Assembly: GCA_036378175.1 (NCBI GenBank)
Contig: DASUWY010000017.1
Location: forward strand, 1-64,000
Direction: 5' to 3'
DNA: 64,000 nucleotides
Source: Thermoleophilaceae bacterium
GTDB lineage: Bacteria > Actinomycetota > Thermoleophilia > Solirubrobacterales > Thermoleophilaceae
The notes below the pieces were generated by a model, which was not told where the DNA came from, did not search any database, and saw nothing but the letters and a program-made list of their open reading frames with translations. Made by a program: the position numbers and the translations under genes. Below are positions 40,973-48,240 of this stretch, in pieces (position 1 is the stretch's first letter; each line of letters begins with the position of its first letter).

Positions 40973-43347
40973 TAAGAGCCTACTGTATTCACTTTGCCCT
41001 GCGAAGCCCTCTCGGCCTCGCGGATGAGCTCGCGCACGCGGCTCGGCCCGAGCGGCCCCTCCCGCACCACCACGCCGAGGTCGAGCAGAGCATCCTCCAC
41101 CGCGTTGGCTATCGCGGCCGGCGGACCGATCGCACCGCCCTCGCCGAGCCCCTTCACGCCGAGCGGGTTGAGCGGCGACGGCACGTCGTGATGGGTGAGC
41201 CGCAGCTCGGGTGCCTCGCTGGCCGTTGGCAGCAGGTAGTCGAGGAAGCTGCCCGTGACGAGCTGCCCCGCCTCGTCGTACACGAGCTCCTCATAGAGCG
41301 CGCCGCCGATGCCCTGCATCACGCCGCCGGCGATCTGACCGTCGGCGATCGCGGGGTTGACCACGCGTCCGCAGTCATGCGCCACCGCGTAGCGCAGCAG
41401 CTCGACCACTCCCGTGGCCACGTCCACCGCCACCACGGCCACGTGCACGCCGGCCGCATAGGTCACCGTGCTCGGGCGGTAGATCGAGCCCGCCGCGAGC
41501 TCCGCCGGCTCGCCCTTCGGCCGCGCCGGATTGAAGGGCGAGAGAAAGCCCGCCACATCCGCGAGCGCGAGCCTGGTGCCGGGGCTGCCCCTCGGGCTGA
41601 ACGCGCCGTCCGCCAGCTCGAGGTCGTCGGGCGAGATCTCGAGCATCTCCGCCGCGACGCGCTTTGCCCGCTCGCGCACCTCCCCCGCCGCCTCCGCGAT
41701 GGCATTGCCCGCGAGCACCAGCGTGCGGCTCGCGATCGTGCCGAAGCCCTGGGCCAGCTCGGCCGAGTCGCCGCCGCGCACCTCCACGTCCTCGAAGCGC
41801 ACGCCGAGAGCGTCCGCGGCCACCTGGGCCAGGGTGGTGCGGTGGCCCTGGCCCTGCGAGGCGCCGCCGTAGCGCACCACCACCCGGCCGCTCGGCTCAA
41901 CGGTCACGCGCGCGCTCTCGAACGGGCCCACGCCCGTGCCCTCGGTGTAGGCCGCGTATCCCACGCCGATGCGCCGCTCGCCGGTGGACCGAGCGCGCAG
42001 CTCGCCCGCGTCCACCACCTCGCGCGCCTTGCGCAGCAGCGCCGGGTAGTCGCCCGAGTCGTACACCTGGTCGGCGCCGTCGCGGTACACGAGGCCGGTG
42101 GCGTACGGCATCTGATCCGGCCGCACCATGTTGCGCTCGCGCAGCTCGGCCGGGTCCATGCCCAGCTCGCGAGCGAGGCGGTCGATCGCGCGTTCCACCG
42201 CGAACACGGTCTCGGGCCTGCCGGCGCCACGGAACGGAGCGGTCACGCCAGTGTTGGTGAGCACGGCGCGCATCCGCACGTCCACGGACTCGATGTCGTA
42301 CGGCCCGAGCAGGTGGGTGAAGCTGTTGTAAGGCACCACCAGGCCGAGGGTGGTGAAGGCGCCGGAGTTGTGCACGATGTCGTCTCGCAGAGCGAGGATG
42401 CGGCCGTCGGCGTCCGCCGCCAGCTCGATCCGGTGCACCTGCTCGCGCCCGTGGGTGGCGGCGGCGAGGTCCTCGGAGCGGTCCTCGATCCACTTCACCG
42501 GACGGCGCAGCTCGCGTGCGGCCATCGGCACGAGCAGGTCCTCGGGGTAGATCGAGCCCTTCATCCCGAATCCACCGCCCACGTCCGGAGCCACCACGCG
42601 GACTCGATCGGGCGCGTACCCGAGGGCGCCGGCTAGGAAGTCGCGCATGAGGTGCGGGGTCTGGCTCGACGCCCACACGGTGAGGCGGCCGTCGAACGGG
42701 TCGAGCGCCGCCACCACGCCGCGCGTCTCGATCGGCGCCGCCGTGTAGCGGTGTGAGCGGAAGCGCTCCTCGATGGTGGCGTGCGCGCCCGCGAAGGCTG
42801 CATCCGCGTCGCCCTTGCGGAAGTTGAACGCGATCGCCACGTTGTCGCCCCACTCGGGCTCGAGCAGCGGGGCGCCGGGCTCGAGCGCCGTCTCAGGATC
42901 CACCACCGCGGGCAGGTCGTCGTATTCCACGTCGATGAGCTGGAGCGCGTCCTCGGCCAGGTAGCGGCTCTCCGCGATCACCATCGCCACCGGCTGGCCG
43001 ACGTAGGTCACGCGATCGGTGGCCAGGGCGGGCATCGGCTGCACGCGCACGAGCGGGTCCACCGAGCGGCGCACCGGGTCGGGCACGATCCGCGCCATGT
43101 CGAACACGAGCGGTCCGGCCAGCGCCGCGGCCTGCGCGCCGTCGAAGGCCCCCGCCACGCCGGGGGCCCGAAGCGCCTCGCTCAGATCGACCCTTGTTAC
43201 GCGCGCGTGCGCGAAGGGGCTGCGCAGGAAGGCGGCCTCCACGCAGCCCTCGGGATGGATGTCATCCACGTAACGGCCGCCACCGCGCAGGAGGCGCTCG
43301 TCCTCCACCCGCGGCAGCGCGCGCCCGACCACGCCCTCAGGCGCCAC
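40972..43347 (-). CDS. molybdenum hydroxylase large subunit (xanthine dehydrogenase/CoxL family)
   Basis: 791 residues. GRALPRVEDERLLRGGGRYV near residue 8 opens the family. VAPDVGGGFGMKGSIYPEDL near 250, GAGRPETVFAVERAIDRLA near 365 and GVKGLGEGGAIGPPAAIANA near 740 are molybdopterin and catalytic segments, the Glu of GEGG being the base. The form I CO dehydrogenase loop AYxCSFR is absent, so this is not a classical CO dehydrogenase. It more likely hydroxylates an N-heterocycle or an aldehyde using water. It forms the complex with the FAD (43809-44672) and 2Fe-2S (43337-43819) subunits. Its last codons contain island operator 10. Confidence 0.92.
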   Translation of the reverse strand: MAPEGVVGRALPRVEDERLLRGGGRYVDDIHPEGCVEAAFLRSPFAHARVTRVDLSEALRAPGVAGAFDGAQAAALAGPLVFDMARIVPDPVRRSVDPLVRVQPMPALATDRVTYVGQPVAMVIAESRYLAEDALQLIDVEYDDLPAVVDPETALEPGAPLLEPEWGDNVAIAFNFRKGDADAAFAGAHATIEERFRSHRYTAAPIETRGVVAALDPFDGRLTVWASSQTPHLMRDFLAGALGYAPDRVRVVAPDVGGGFGMKGSIYPEDLLVPMAARELRRPVKWIEDRSEDLAAATHGREQVHRIELAADADGRILALRDDIVHNSGAFTTLGLVVPYNSFTHLLGPYDIESVDVRMRAVLTNTGVTAPFRGAGRPETVFAVERAIDRLARELGMDPAELRERNMVRPDQMPYATGLVYRDGADQVYDSGDYPALLRKAREVVDAGELRARSTGERRIGVGYAAYTEGTGVGPFESARVTVEPSGRVVVRYGGASQGQGHRTTLAQVAADALGVRFEDVEVRGGDSAELAQGFGTIASRTLVLAGNAIAEAAGEVRERAKRVAAEMLEISPDDLELADGAFSPRGSPGTRLALADVAGFLSPFNPARPKGEPAELAAGSIYRPSTVTYAAGVHVAVVAVDVATGVVELLRYAVAHDCGRVVNPAIADGQIAGGVMQGIGGALYEELVYDEAGQLVTGSFLDYLLPTASEAPELRLTHHDVPSPLNPLGVKGLGEGGAIGPPAAIANAVEDALLDLGVVVREGPLGPSRVRELIREAERASQGKVNTVGS
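40983..40992. promoter_or_regulatory. island operator 10 (variant), inside the end of the preceding gene
   Basis: CTGTATTCAC, reading GTGAATACAGTAGG on the minus strand. It encodes the Val-Asn-Thr-Val near the C-terminus of the molybdenum hydroxylase large subunit, and TACAGT lies 9 bases before the ferredoxin GTG at 40972. Confidence 0.55.
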
Positions 43348-43819
43348 CGTTCACCCTCGCGCGCGCGAGATGCGCCGCCTCGATGATGTTCACGTAGCCC
43401 GTGCAGCGGCAGAGGTGGCCGCTCAGGCTGTCGAGGATCTCGTCGTCGCTCGCGTCCGGCGACTCGCGCAGCAGCGCGGTGAGCGACATCACGAAGCCGG
43501 GCGTGCAGAAGCCGCACTGCATCCCGTGCGCCTCGTGGAACGCCTGCTGCACCACCCCGAGCTCGCCGCCCGGAGCCACGCCCTCGATGGTCTCGATGGA
43601 CGCGCCGTCGGCCTGCACGGCGAACATCAGGCACGAGCGCTGCGGCTCGCCCTCCACGAGCACCGTGCACGCGCCGCACACGCCGTGCTCGCAGCCCACG
43701 TGCGTACCCGTGAGGCGCGCCTCGTGCCGGATGAAGTCGCTGAGCAGGAGCCGCGGCTCCACGCTCGCGCTCCGCTCCTCGCCGTTGAGGGTGAGCCGGA
43801 TCTCGATCTCAGCTGCCAC
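43337..43819 (-). CDS. molybdenum hydroxylase small subunit with two [2Fe-2S] clusters
   Basis: 160 residues from GTG at 43819, 11 bases inside the end of the FAD subunit gene. Plant-type cluster: GCEHGVCGACTVLVEG near residue 42 and RSCLMF near 62. Second cluster: CGFCTPGFVMSLTALL near 100 and LSGHLCRCTGYVNI near 135. Length and Cys spacing are standard for CoxS/XdhC-type subunits, which carry electrons from molybdenum to FAD. It overlaps the large subunit by 11 bases. Confidence 0.94.
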   Translation of the reverse strand: MAAEIEIRLTLNGEERSASVEPRLLLSDFIRHEARLTGTHVGCEHGVCGACTVLVEGEPQRSCLMFAVQADGASIETIEGVAPGGELGVVQQAFHEAHGMQCGFCTPGFVMSLTALLRESPDASDDEILDSLSGHLCRCTGYVNIIEAAHLARARVNGGA

Positions 43820-44672
43820 CGGCGCGCCCCCACGCCTCGGACAGCGCGCGGGCAGCAAGCACGCCGGCGCACTCGCGCCGGTATTCCGCACTGGCATGGA
43901 TCGAGCCCACCGGCCTCACCGCGTCGGCCACGAGCCGCCCGGCCTCCTCGAACGACGCGCCGGCCGCCACCGCCTCCTCTGCGTCGAGCGCGCGGAAGGG
44001 CCGCTCGCCCACGCCGCACAGGACGATCCGGGCGCTCGACACGCTGCCGTCGTCGCCCGCCTCCACCAGCGCGGCCACGCCCACGAGCGCGAAGTCGCCG
44101 CGCCTGCGCGCCACCTCCTTGAAGCACCAGCCGGCCCCCGCCGGACACGGGGGGAAGCGCACCTCGAGCAGCATCTCGCCCGGCTCGAGCGCCGCCGTGT
44201 AGTAGGAGACGAAGAACTCGCGCGCCGGCACCTCCCTGGTGCCGGAGGCGGCCGCCAGCATCATGCGCGCGTCGAGCGCCACCGCAAGGGCGGGTAGCTC
44301 CGCGGTGGGGTCGTGATGCGCGAGGCTGCCGCACACCGTGCCGCGGCTGCGCACCTGCGGGTGGCCGATGTGGCGCGCGCCCTCGGTGAGGAGCGGCCAG
44401 CCGGCCTTGACCACCGGCTCGCGCAGCAGGGCGCTCTGGCGGACGCCGGCGCCGATCGCAAGCGTGCCGTCGCCCTCGCGGCGCACGTGCCGGAGCGCGT
44501 CCACGCGCCGGATATCCACCAGCACCTCGGGCGCCGCCAGCCTGAAGTTCATCATCGGCACGAGCGATTGCCCGCCCGCCAGCAACCGCACCTCGTGAGC
44601 GTGGTCGCCGAGCAGCGCCAGCACCTCGTCGAGCTGGTCAGGAGCGTGGTAGGCGAACGGAGCGGGCTTCAT
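43809..44672 (-). CDS. molybdenum hydroxylase FAD-binding medium subunit (CoxM-like)
   Basis: 287 residues from ATG at 44672. FAYHAPDQLDEVLALLGDHA opens the family, LLAGGQSLVPMMNFRLA near residue 29 and TVCGSLAHHDPTAELPALA near 110 bind FAD, and a CO-dehydrogenase flavoprotein C-terminal domain with FKEVARRRGDFALVGVAALV near 185 follows. It heads the medium-small-large unit, 28 bases after operator 11. The same operator faces the divergent hydro-lyase-like gene at 44719. Confidence 0.93.
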   Translation of the reverse strand: MKPAPFAYHAPDQLDEVLALLGDHAHEVRLLAGGQSLVPMMNFRLAAPEVLVDIRRVDALRHVRREGDGTLAIGAGVRQSALLREPVVKAGWPLLTEGARHIGHPQVRSRGTVCGSLAHHDPTAELPALAVALDARMMLAAASGTREVPAREFFVSYYTAALEPGEMLLEVRFPPCPAGAGWCFKEVARRRGDFALVGVAALVEAGDDGSVSSARIVLCGVGERPFRALDAEEAVAAGASFEEAGRLVADAVRPVGSIHASAEYRRECAGVLAARALSEAWGRAGGS

Positions 44673-44699
44673 CGGCCAAGCTGGCGCTGTAAGTGGCAA

Positions 44700-44709
44700 C
44701 TGTATACAG
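44700..44709. promoter_or_regulatory. island operator 11, shared by divergent genes
   Basis: CTGTATACAG inside a 12-base perfect palindrome, ACTGTATACAGT (44699-44710), between the FAD subunit gene (minus, 44672) and the DUF1445 gene (plus, 44719). On the plus strand TACAGT ends 8 bases before GTG; on the minus strand it reads GTATACAGTTGCC. Confidence 0.72.
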
Positions 44710-44718
44710 TGGCGAGGC

Positions 44719-45504
44719 GTGTCGCAAGTAAATGTCTCCCCTGCTGAAGTCCGAGCAGCCGCGCGCGCCGGCGAGTGGCGAGGCACCACGCGCAACGCCG
44801 CGCCCGGCTACGTGCAGTGCAACCTCGTGGTGCTGCCCGCGGGCTGGGCGGAGGAGTTCGCCTTATGGTGTGATGCCAATCCGCGAGTGGCGCCGGTGCT
44901 CGCCCGCTCGGAGCCCGGCGACCCGCGGCTGCCGGCGCTCGGCGATGTGGACGTGCGCACCGACGTCCCTCGCTACCGCCTGTTCCGCGACGGCATCGCC
45001 ACCGGCGAGCTGGACGACCTCGCCGCCATCTGGACCGACGACTTGGTGGCCTTCGCGTTCGGCTGCTCCTTCAGCCTCGAGGAGGCGCTGCGGCGCGCTG
45101 GGGTGGCACTCGACTACGAAGGCCGCGGCTTCGGCGGCGCGATCTACACCACCACGCGCCACACCAGTCCGGTTGGGCCGTTCGCCGGGCCGCTCGTGGT
45201 GTCGATGCGGCCGCTCCGCATAGGCGAGGTCGAGCTGGCCATCAGCGTGAGCGAGGCCCATCCCCAGCTTCACGGCGCCCCAGTGCATCACGGCGATCCG
45301 GCGGCGCTGGGGATCGATCTCGACCAGCCACTCGACGCCATCGGCAACGTGGACGTGGCGCCGGGCGAGGAGCCCGTGTTCTGGGCCTGCGGCGTCACGC
45401 CTCAGCTCGTGATCGAGCGTGCAAAGCCGCCGCTCGCGATCACGCACCTGTCAGCGCACATGCTCGTCACCGACATGCGGCTCGAGGAGCTCAGCCGGCT
45501 GTGA
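44719..45504 (+). CDS. DUF1445 (YcsI-like) putative hydro-lyase
   Basis: 261 residues from GTG at 44719. APGYVQCNLVVLPAGWAEEF near residue 29 is characteristic of DUF1445/YcsI, a family whose studied member acts as a D-glutamate cyclase and which is usually annotated as hydro-lyase. Further blocks: FAFGCSFSLEEALRRAGVAL near 114, FAGPLVVSMRPL and THLSAHMLVTDMRLEEL. It is the only island gene between 21850 and 48105 on the plus strand. Its last 14 bases overlap the convergent oxygenase gene at 45491. A dehydration step on a hydroxy-acid intermediate is plausible. Confidence 0.85.
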   Translation: MSQVNVSPAEVRAAARAGEWRGTTRNAAPGYVQCNLVVLPAGWAEEFALWCDANPRVAPVLARSEPGDPRLPALGDVDVRTDVPRYRLFRDGIATGELDDLAAIWTDDLVAFAFGCSFSLEEALRRAGVALDYEGRGFGGAIYTTTRHTSPVGPFAGPLVVSMRPLRIGEVELAISVSEAHPQLHGAPVHHGDPAALGIDLDQPLDAIGNVDVAPGEEPVFWACGVTPQLVIERAKPPLAITHLSAHMLVTDMRLEELSRL

Positions 45505-46702
45505 CCAGGCCGCCGCGCGCGCGGTCGTCCGCGGCGCGGTAGCGGTTCACGAGCCAGCGGTTGAACTCCACCATCACGCGCTCGCGCGAGGAGATCGGCC
45601 CGCGCGGGGCGAAGCGCGAGTTGAGCCCGCGCTGCACGCCCGCGAACGCGTACAGGTCCTGCTCCACGAACTCGCGCACCGCCTTCGACTCCTCGCGATG
45701 GCGCTCCACGAAATCGTCGCGATCGAGCGTGGACCGCGGGTACAGCCGGTGGCGCTTGGAGCGCATCGACTCGCAGCCCGTGGGCGTCCAGCACACCGCG
45801 ATCACGCTGTCCGGGAGGAGCTGCAGGAAGAGGCTGGGCGCGATCAGCACCGAGTGGGTCTCCCAGCGCTGCTCCTCGGTGAGCCCCTCGATCGGCGGGA
45901 AGATCGCGCGCCCCACGTGGTTCAGGGTGGCGTCGATCGAGCGCCCGTTCATGAAGTAGTCGAACAGCCCGACCTCGGCGTCGGTCACCCCCACCCTGGT
46001 GCCGAGCAGGTCCATGTTGATCATGCACGCCGTGGTGCCGTGCAGCTTGTCGCAGTGGTAGCACTCGGTCTGGCCGTCCATGTAGACCTTCCAGTTCCAG
46101 TCGAACTCCGAGTACATGTGGTAGTTCGGGTCCTTCAGGAACTCGCCGCGCAGGTCCTCGGGCCGGTAGGGGGCGATCACAGGCTCGAGCGGCGCGAGGC
46201 GCGGCGCGAGCGGCTCCGCCTGCTCATCGAAGTTGATGAAGATGAAGCCGCGCCACAGCTCGCTGCGCACGCGCGGCAGCGCGATCTCAGACTTGTCGAA
46301 GGTGCCCACGCCCTGCATCTGAGGCGCGCCGATCAGCTGCCCGCGGCGGTCGTACGCCCAGTGGTGGTACGGGCAGACGAACGACTTCGAGCAGTTGCCC
46401 CTGCCCTCGGCCACGATCATGCCGCGGTGCCGGCACACGGCCGACATCGCCACCACCTCGTCCTCGTCGGCACGCACGACCAGCAGCGGCTCCCCGGCGA
46501 TGTCGATGGAGAACCAGTCGCCCGGGTCCGCGATCTCCTCGAGCCGCCCAACGCAGATCCACTCTCGGTCCCAGATCGCCTCGAGCTCGAAGCGGAAGAA
46601 CTCCTCGGACCTGTAGGCGTCCGGCGGGAGGAAGCGCGCAGCCAGCGGATCGCTGATCGAGAGCTCGAACTCCTCCAGCGGGATCGGGCTTGAGCGCGGC
46701 AC
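45491..46702 (-). CDS. Rieske non-heme iron oxygenase alpha subunit without beta partner
   Basis: 403 residues from GTG at 46702, one base after the VOC gene stop. Rieske ligands: CRHRGMIV near residue 87 and CPYHHWAYDRRGQL near 108. The iron site MDGQTECYHCDKLHGTT near 206-222 has the Glu-Cys-Tyr-His pattern shared with the 18399-19559 enzyme and with homotrimeric oxygenases. The C-terminal part (LLPDSVIAVCWTPTG) is the usual catalytic fold. No beta subunit is nearby. It is the third gene of the unit CMD-VOC-oxygenase that begins at operator 12. Confidence 0.9.
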   Translation of the reverse strand: MPRSSPIPLEEFELSISDPLAARFLPPDAYRSEEFFRFELEAIWDREWICVGRLEEIADPGDWFSIDIAGEPLLVVRADEDEVVAMSAVCRHRGMIVAEGRGNCSKSFVCPYHHWAYDRRGQLIGAPQMQGVGTFDKSEIALPRVRSELWRGFIFINFDEQAEPLAPRLAPLEPVIAPYRPEDLRGEFLKDPNYHMYSEFDWNWKVYMDGQTECYHCDKLHGTTACMINMDLLGTRVGVTDAEVGLFDYFMNGRSIDATLNHVGRAIFPPIEGLTEEQRWETHSVLIAPSLFLQLLPDSVIAVCWTPTGCESMRSKRHRLYPRSTLDRDDFVERHREESKAVREFVEQDLYAFAGVQRGLNSRFAPRGPISSRERVMVEFNRWLVNRYRAADDRARGGLVTAG

Positions 46703-46703
46703 G

Positions 46704-47507
46704 TCAGGCTCCTTCGGTCATGGGCTCCCCGAGCGCGGCGGGCCCCGGCCCACCCGGCTCCTTGATGAAGCTCTCCGGCGGCGGCGGCCCGAACGTGTTC
46801 ACCGACCTCTTGCGGTCCTCCGGCGTGAACAGGCCGGGCGGACGGTCGGGGTTCAGCCGCAGCATCTCTGCGCACAGCTCCCAGCGGATGCCGTGGCGAT
46901 CACGGAAGTAGGCGAACAGGTTGTTGCCCACCATGTGCCGGCCGGGGCCGAACTCGAGCTTCTCGCCCTGTGCCACCACGCGGTCGATCGCCGCGATGAA
47001 GGCCGCGCTGTCCGGAAGCTCCACAGCGAGGTGGTTGATGTTCGCCTCGCGACTGCGGGCGAACGCCATGGAGTGGTGGACCGGGTTTGGCCGCAGCCAG
47101 CAGAACATGTCCCCGAGCTGGTCGCTCAGCAGGAAGGTGAGGCTCTCGTAGTACGCCCGCTGCGCCGGCGGATCTGGGCTCCCGAGCGTGCAGTGCGAAA
47201 GCGTGGCCGAGGCGAGCTCGAACGGCTCCACCTCGTCCACCGGATCGAGGCGGAGCCGCCAGCCGTCCGGGTCGGTGACGATCAGCGCTCCGCCGGCGGC
47301 AACGCGCAGCTCCGGCCCAGCCTGGAAGCGCACCTCGGCGAGCGCCTCCTGCGGGCCCTCGGCCACCCGGATCCTCGTGCCGGCGCCCAGCAGCACCGCG
47401 TCCCCGTCCGGCTCGCCCCCGAGCAGGCCCGCCCAGTACTCCGCCGTGGGCGCGGGGTCGCGCGCCGTCATGACGATCTCGGTGAGCTTTGCGTTCCAGA
47501 GCGCCAT
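46704..47507 (-). CDS. VOC/extradiol-type dioxygenase family protein
   Basis: 267 residues with two betaalphabetabetabeta modules. The second module holds the three usual metal ligands: His in LSHCTLGSPDPPAQRAYYES near residue 105, His in NINHLAVELPDSA near 157, and Glu in RHGIRWELCAEMLRLN near 213. MFCWLRPNPVHHSMAFAR is the substrate-side segment of extradiol dioxygenases. It may cleave a catecholic ring or be a related isomerase or lyase. It starts 1 base after the CMD gene and is followed by the Rieske oxygenase. Confidence 0.83.
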   Translation of the reverse strand: MALWNAKLTEIVMTARDPAPTAEYWAGLLGGEPDGDAVLLGAGTRIRVAEGPQEALAEVRFQAGPELRVAAGGALIVTDPDGWRLRLDPVDEVEPFELASATLSHCTLGSPDPPAQRAYYESLTFLLSDQLGDMFCWLRPNPVHHSMAFARSREANINHLAVELPDSAAFIAAIDRVVAQGEKLEFGPGRHMVGNNLFAYFRDRHGIRWELCAEMLRLNPDRPPGLFTPEDRKRSVNTFGPPPPESFIKEPGGPGPAALGEPMTEGA

Positions 47508-47508
47508 G

Positions 47509-48105
47509 TCAGATCTCGCTCGCTATCTCGTCCGCAAGGTCGTCCCCGAAGCGGCCGCGCAGCTTGTCGGTCGAAACGCCGAGGCCGTCGTTCACGCGAT
47601 TGATGAAGTTGCGATAGGCCGTGACCAGCACGATGTCGTAGATCCCGAGGTCGTCGAAGCCGGCCGCGCGGAGGGCGCCGATGTCGGCCTCCCCCACATG
47701 CGCCGGCTGGAACGTCAGCTTCTCGGCGAACTCGAGCATCGCCCGATCCTCGCCTGGAAGGTCGAGCTCGCGCCAGTCCTTGAACACCTGCGCCGCCTGC
47801 TCGGGAGTGAGGTCGCCGCGGGCCACCATCGTGCCGGCGTGGGCGGTGCCGCAGTAGGCGCATCCGTTGATGCCGGACACCGCCAGGGAGATCAGCTCGG
47901 CTCGCCGGTGGCCAATGCTCAGGTCGTCGCTGAGGAGGCAGTCGCGCAGCTCCGACTGCGCCTTGGCCACGAGCGGCCGCAGGGCGAGCACGCGGACCAC
48001 GTCCGGTACGAACGTGAAGCGGCGCCGGGCGGCCTCGAAGACCTGCTGCTGAACGGGGTCCAGCGTCGCGTCGTCCTCCACCGCGGCGATGTAGGCCAGA
48101 GCCAC
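47509..48105 (-). CDS. carboxymuconolactone decarboxylase/AhpD-like peroxidase-related protein
   Basis: 198 residues from GTG at 48105, 6 bases after TATACT of operator 12, so probably leaderless. The AhpD-type active site CAYCGTAHAGTMV is near residue 83, in an all-helical CMD domain (AELISLAVSGIN, LVTAYRNFINRVNDGLGV). Family members are peroxidases using the Cys pair or, without the pair, lactone decarboxylases. Here both Cys are present. In a ring-cleavage unit it may protect against peroxide or act on a lactone; the Cys pair favours the first. Confidence 0.86.
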   Translation of the reverse strand: MALAYIAAVEDDATLDPVQQQVFEAARRRFTFVPDVVRVLALRPLVAKAQSELRDCLLSDDLSIGHRRAELISLAVSGINGCAYCGTAHAGTMVARGDLTPEQAAQVFKDWRELDLPGEDRAMLEFAEKLTFQPAHVGEADIGALRAAGFDDLGIYDIVLVTAYRNFINRVNDGLGVSTDKLRGRFGDDLADEIASEI

Positions 48106-48110
48106 GGCAA

Positions 48111-48120
48111 GAGTATACAG
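48111..48120. promoter_or_regulatory. island operator 12 with embedded -10, right-hand limit of the regulon
   Basis: GAGTATACAG, reading CTGTATACTCTTGCC on the minus strand. TATACT is exactly 6 bases before GTG 48105, the same spacing as at 19840. No copy is seen from here to 64000. Confidence 0.65.
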
Positions 48121-48160
48121 TCGCCACGTTCAGCCGACGGAAGCGTCTTCACACGGCCCC

Positions 48161-48221
48161 GCCATCCGGGTGTCGCCCTAACCGCACGTATTTCATGCTT
48201 AGGTGACGACACCCGGCTGGC
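48161..48221. terminator. long imperfect hairpin after the phospholipase C gene
   Basis: CCGGGTGTCG (48166-48175) pairs perfectly with CGACACCCGG (48207-48216), with further pairing inside (CCTAA with TTAGG) and outside (GCCA with TGGC). It lies about 20 bases past the stop at 48241 and separates the phosphoesterase gene from the island. Confidence 0.6.
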
Positions 48222-48240
48222 GTGGCGCCGCCAGCCCGGG

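Noticed and set aside
40972-44672. Aerobic carbon monoxide dehydrogenase (CoxMSL)
   Set aside because: The form I active-site loop AYxCSFR is missing from the large subunit, so a general molybdenum hydroxylase is the safer call.
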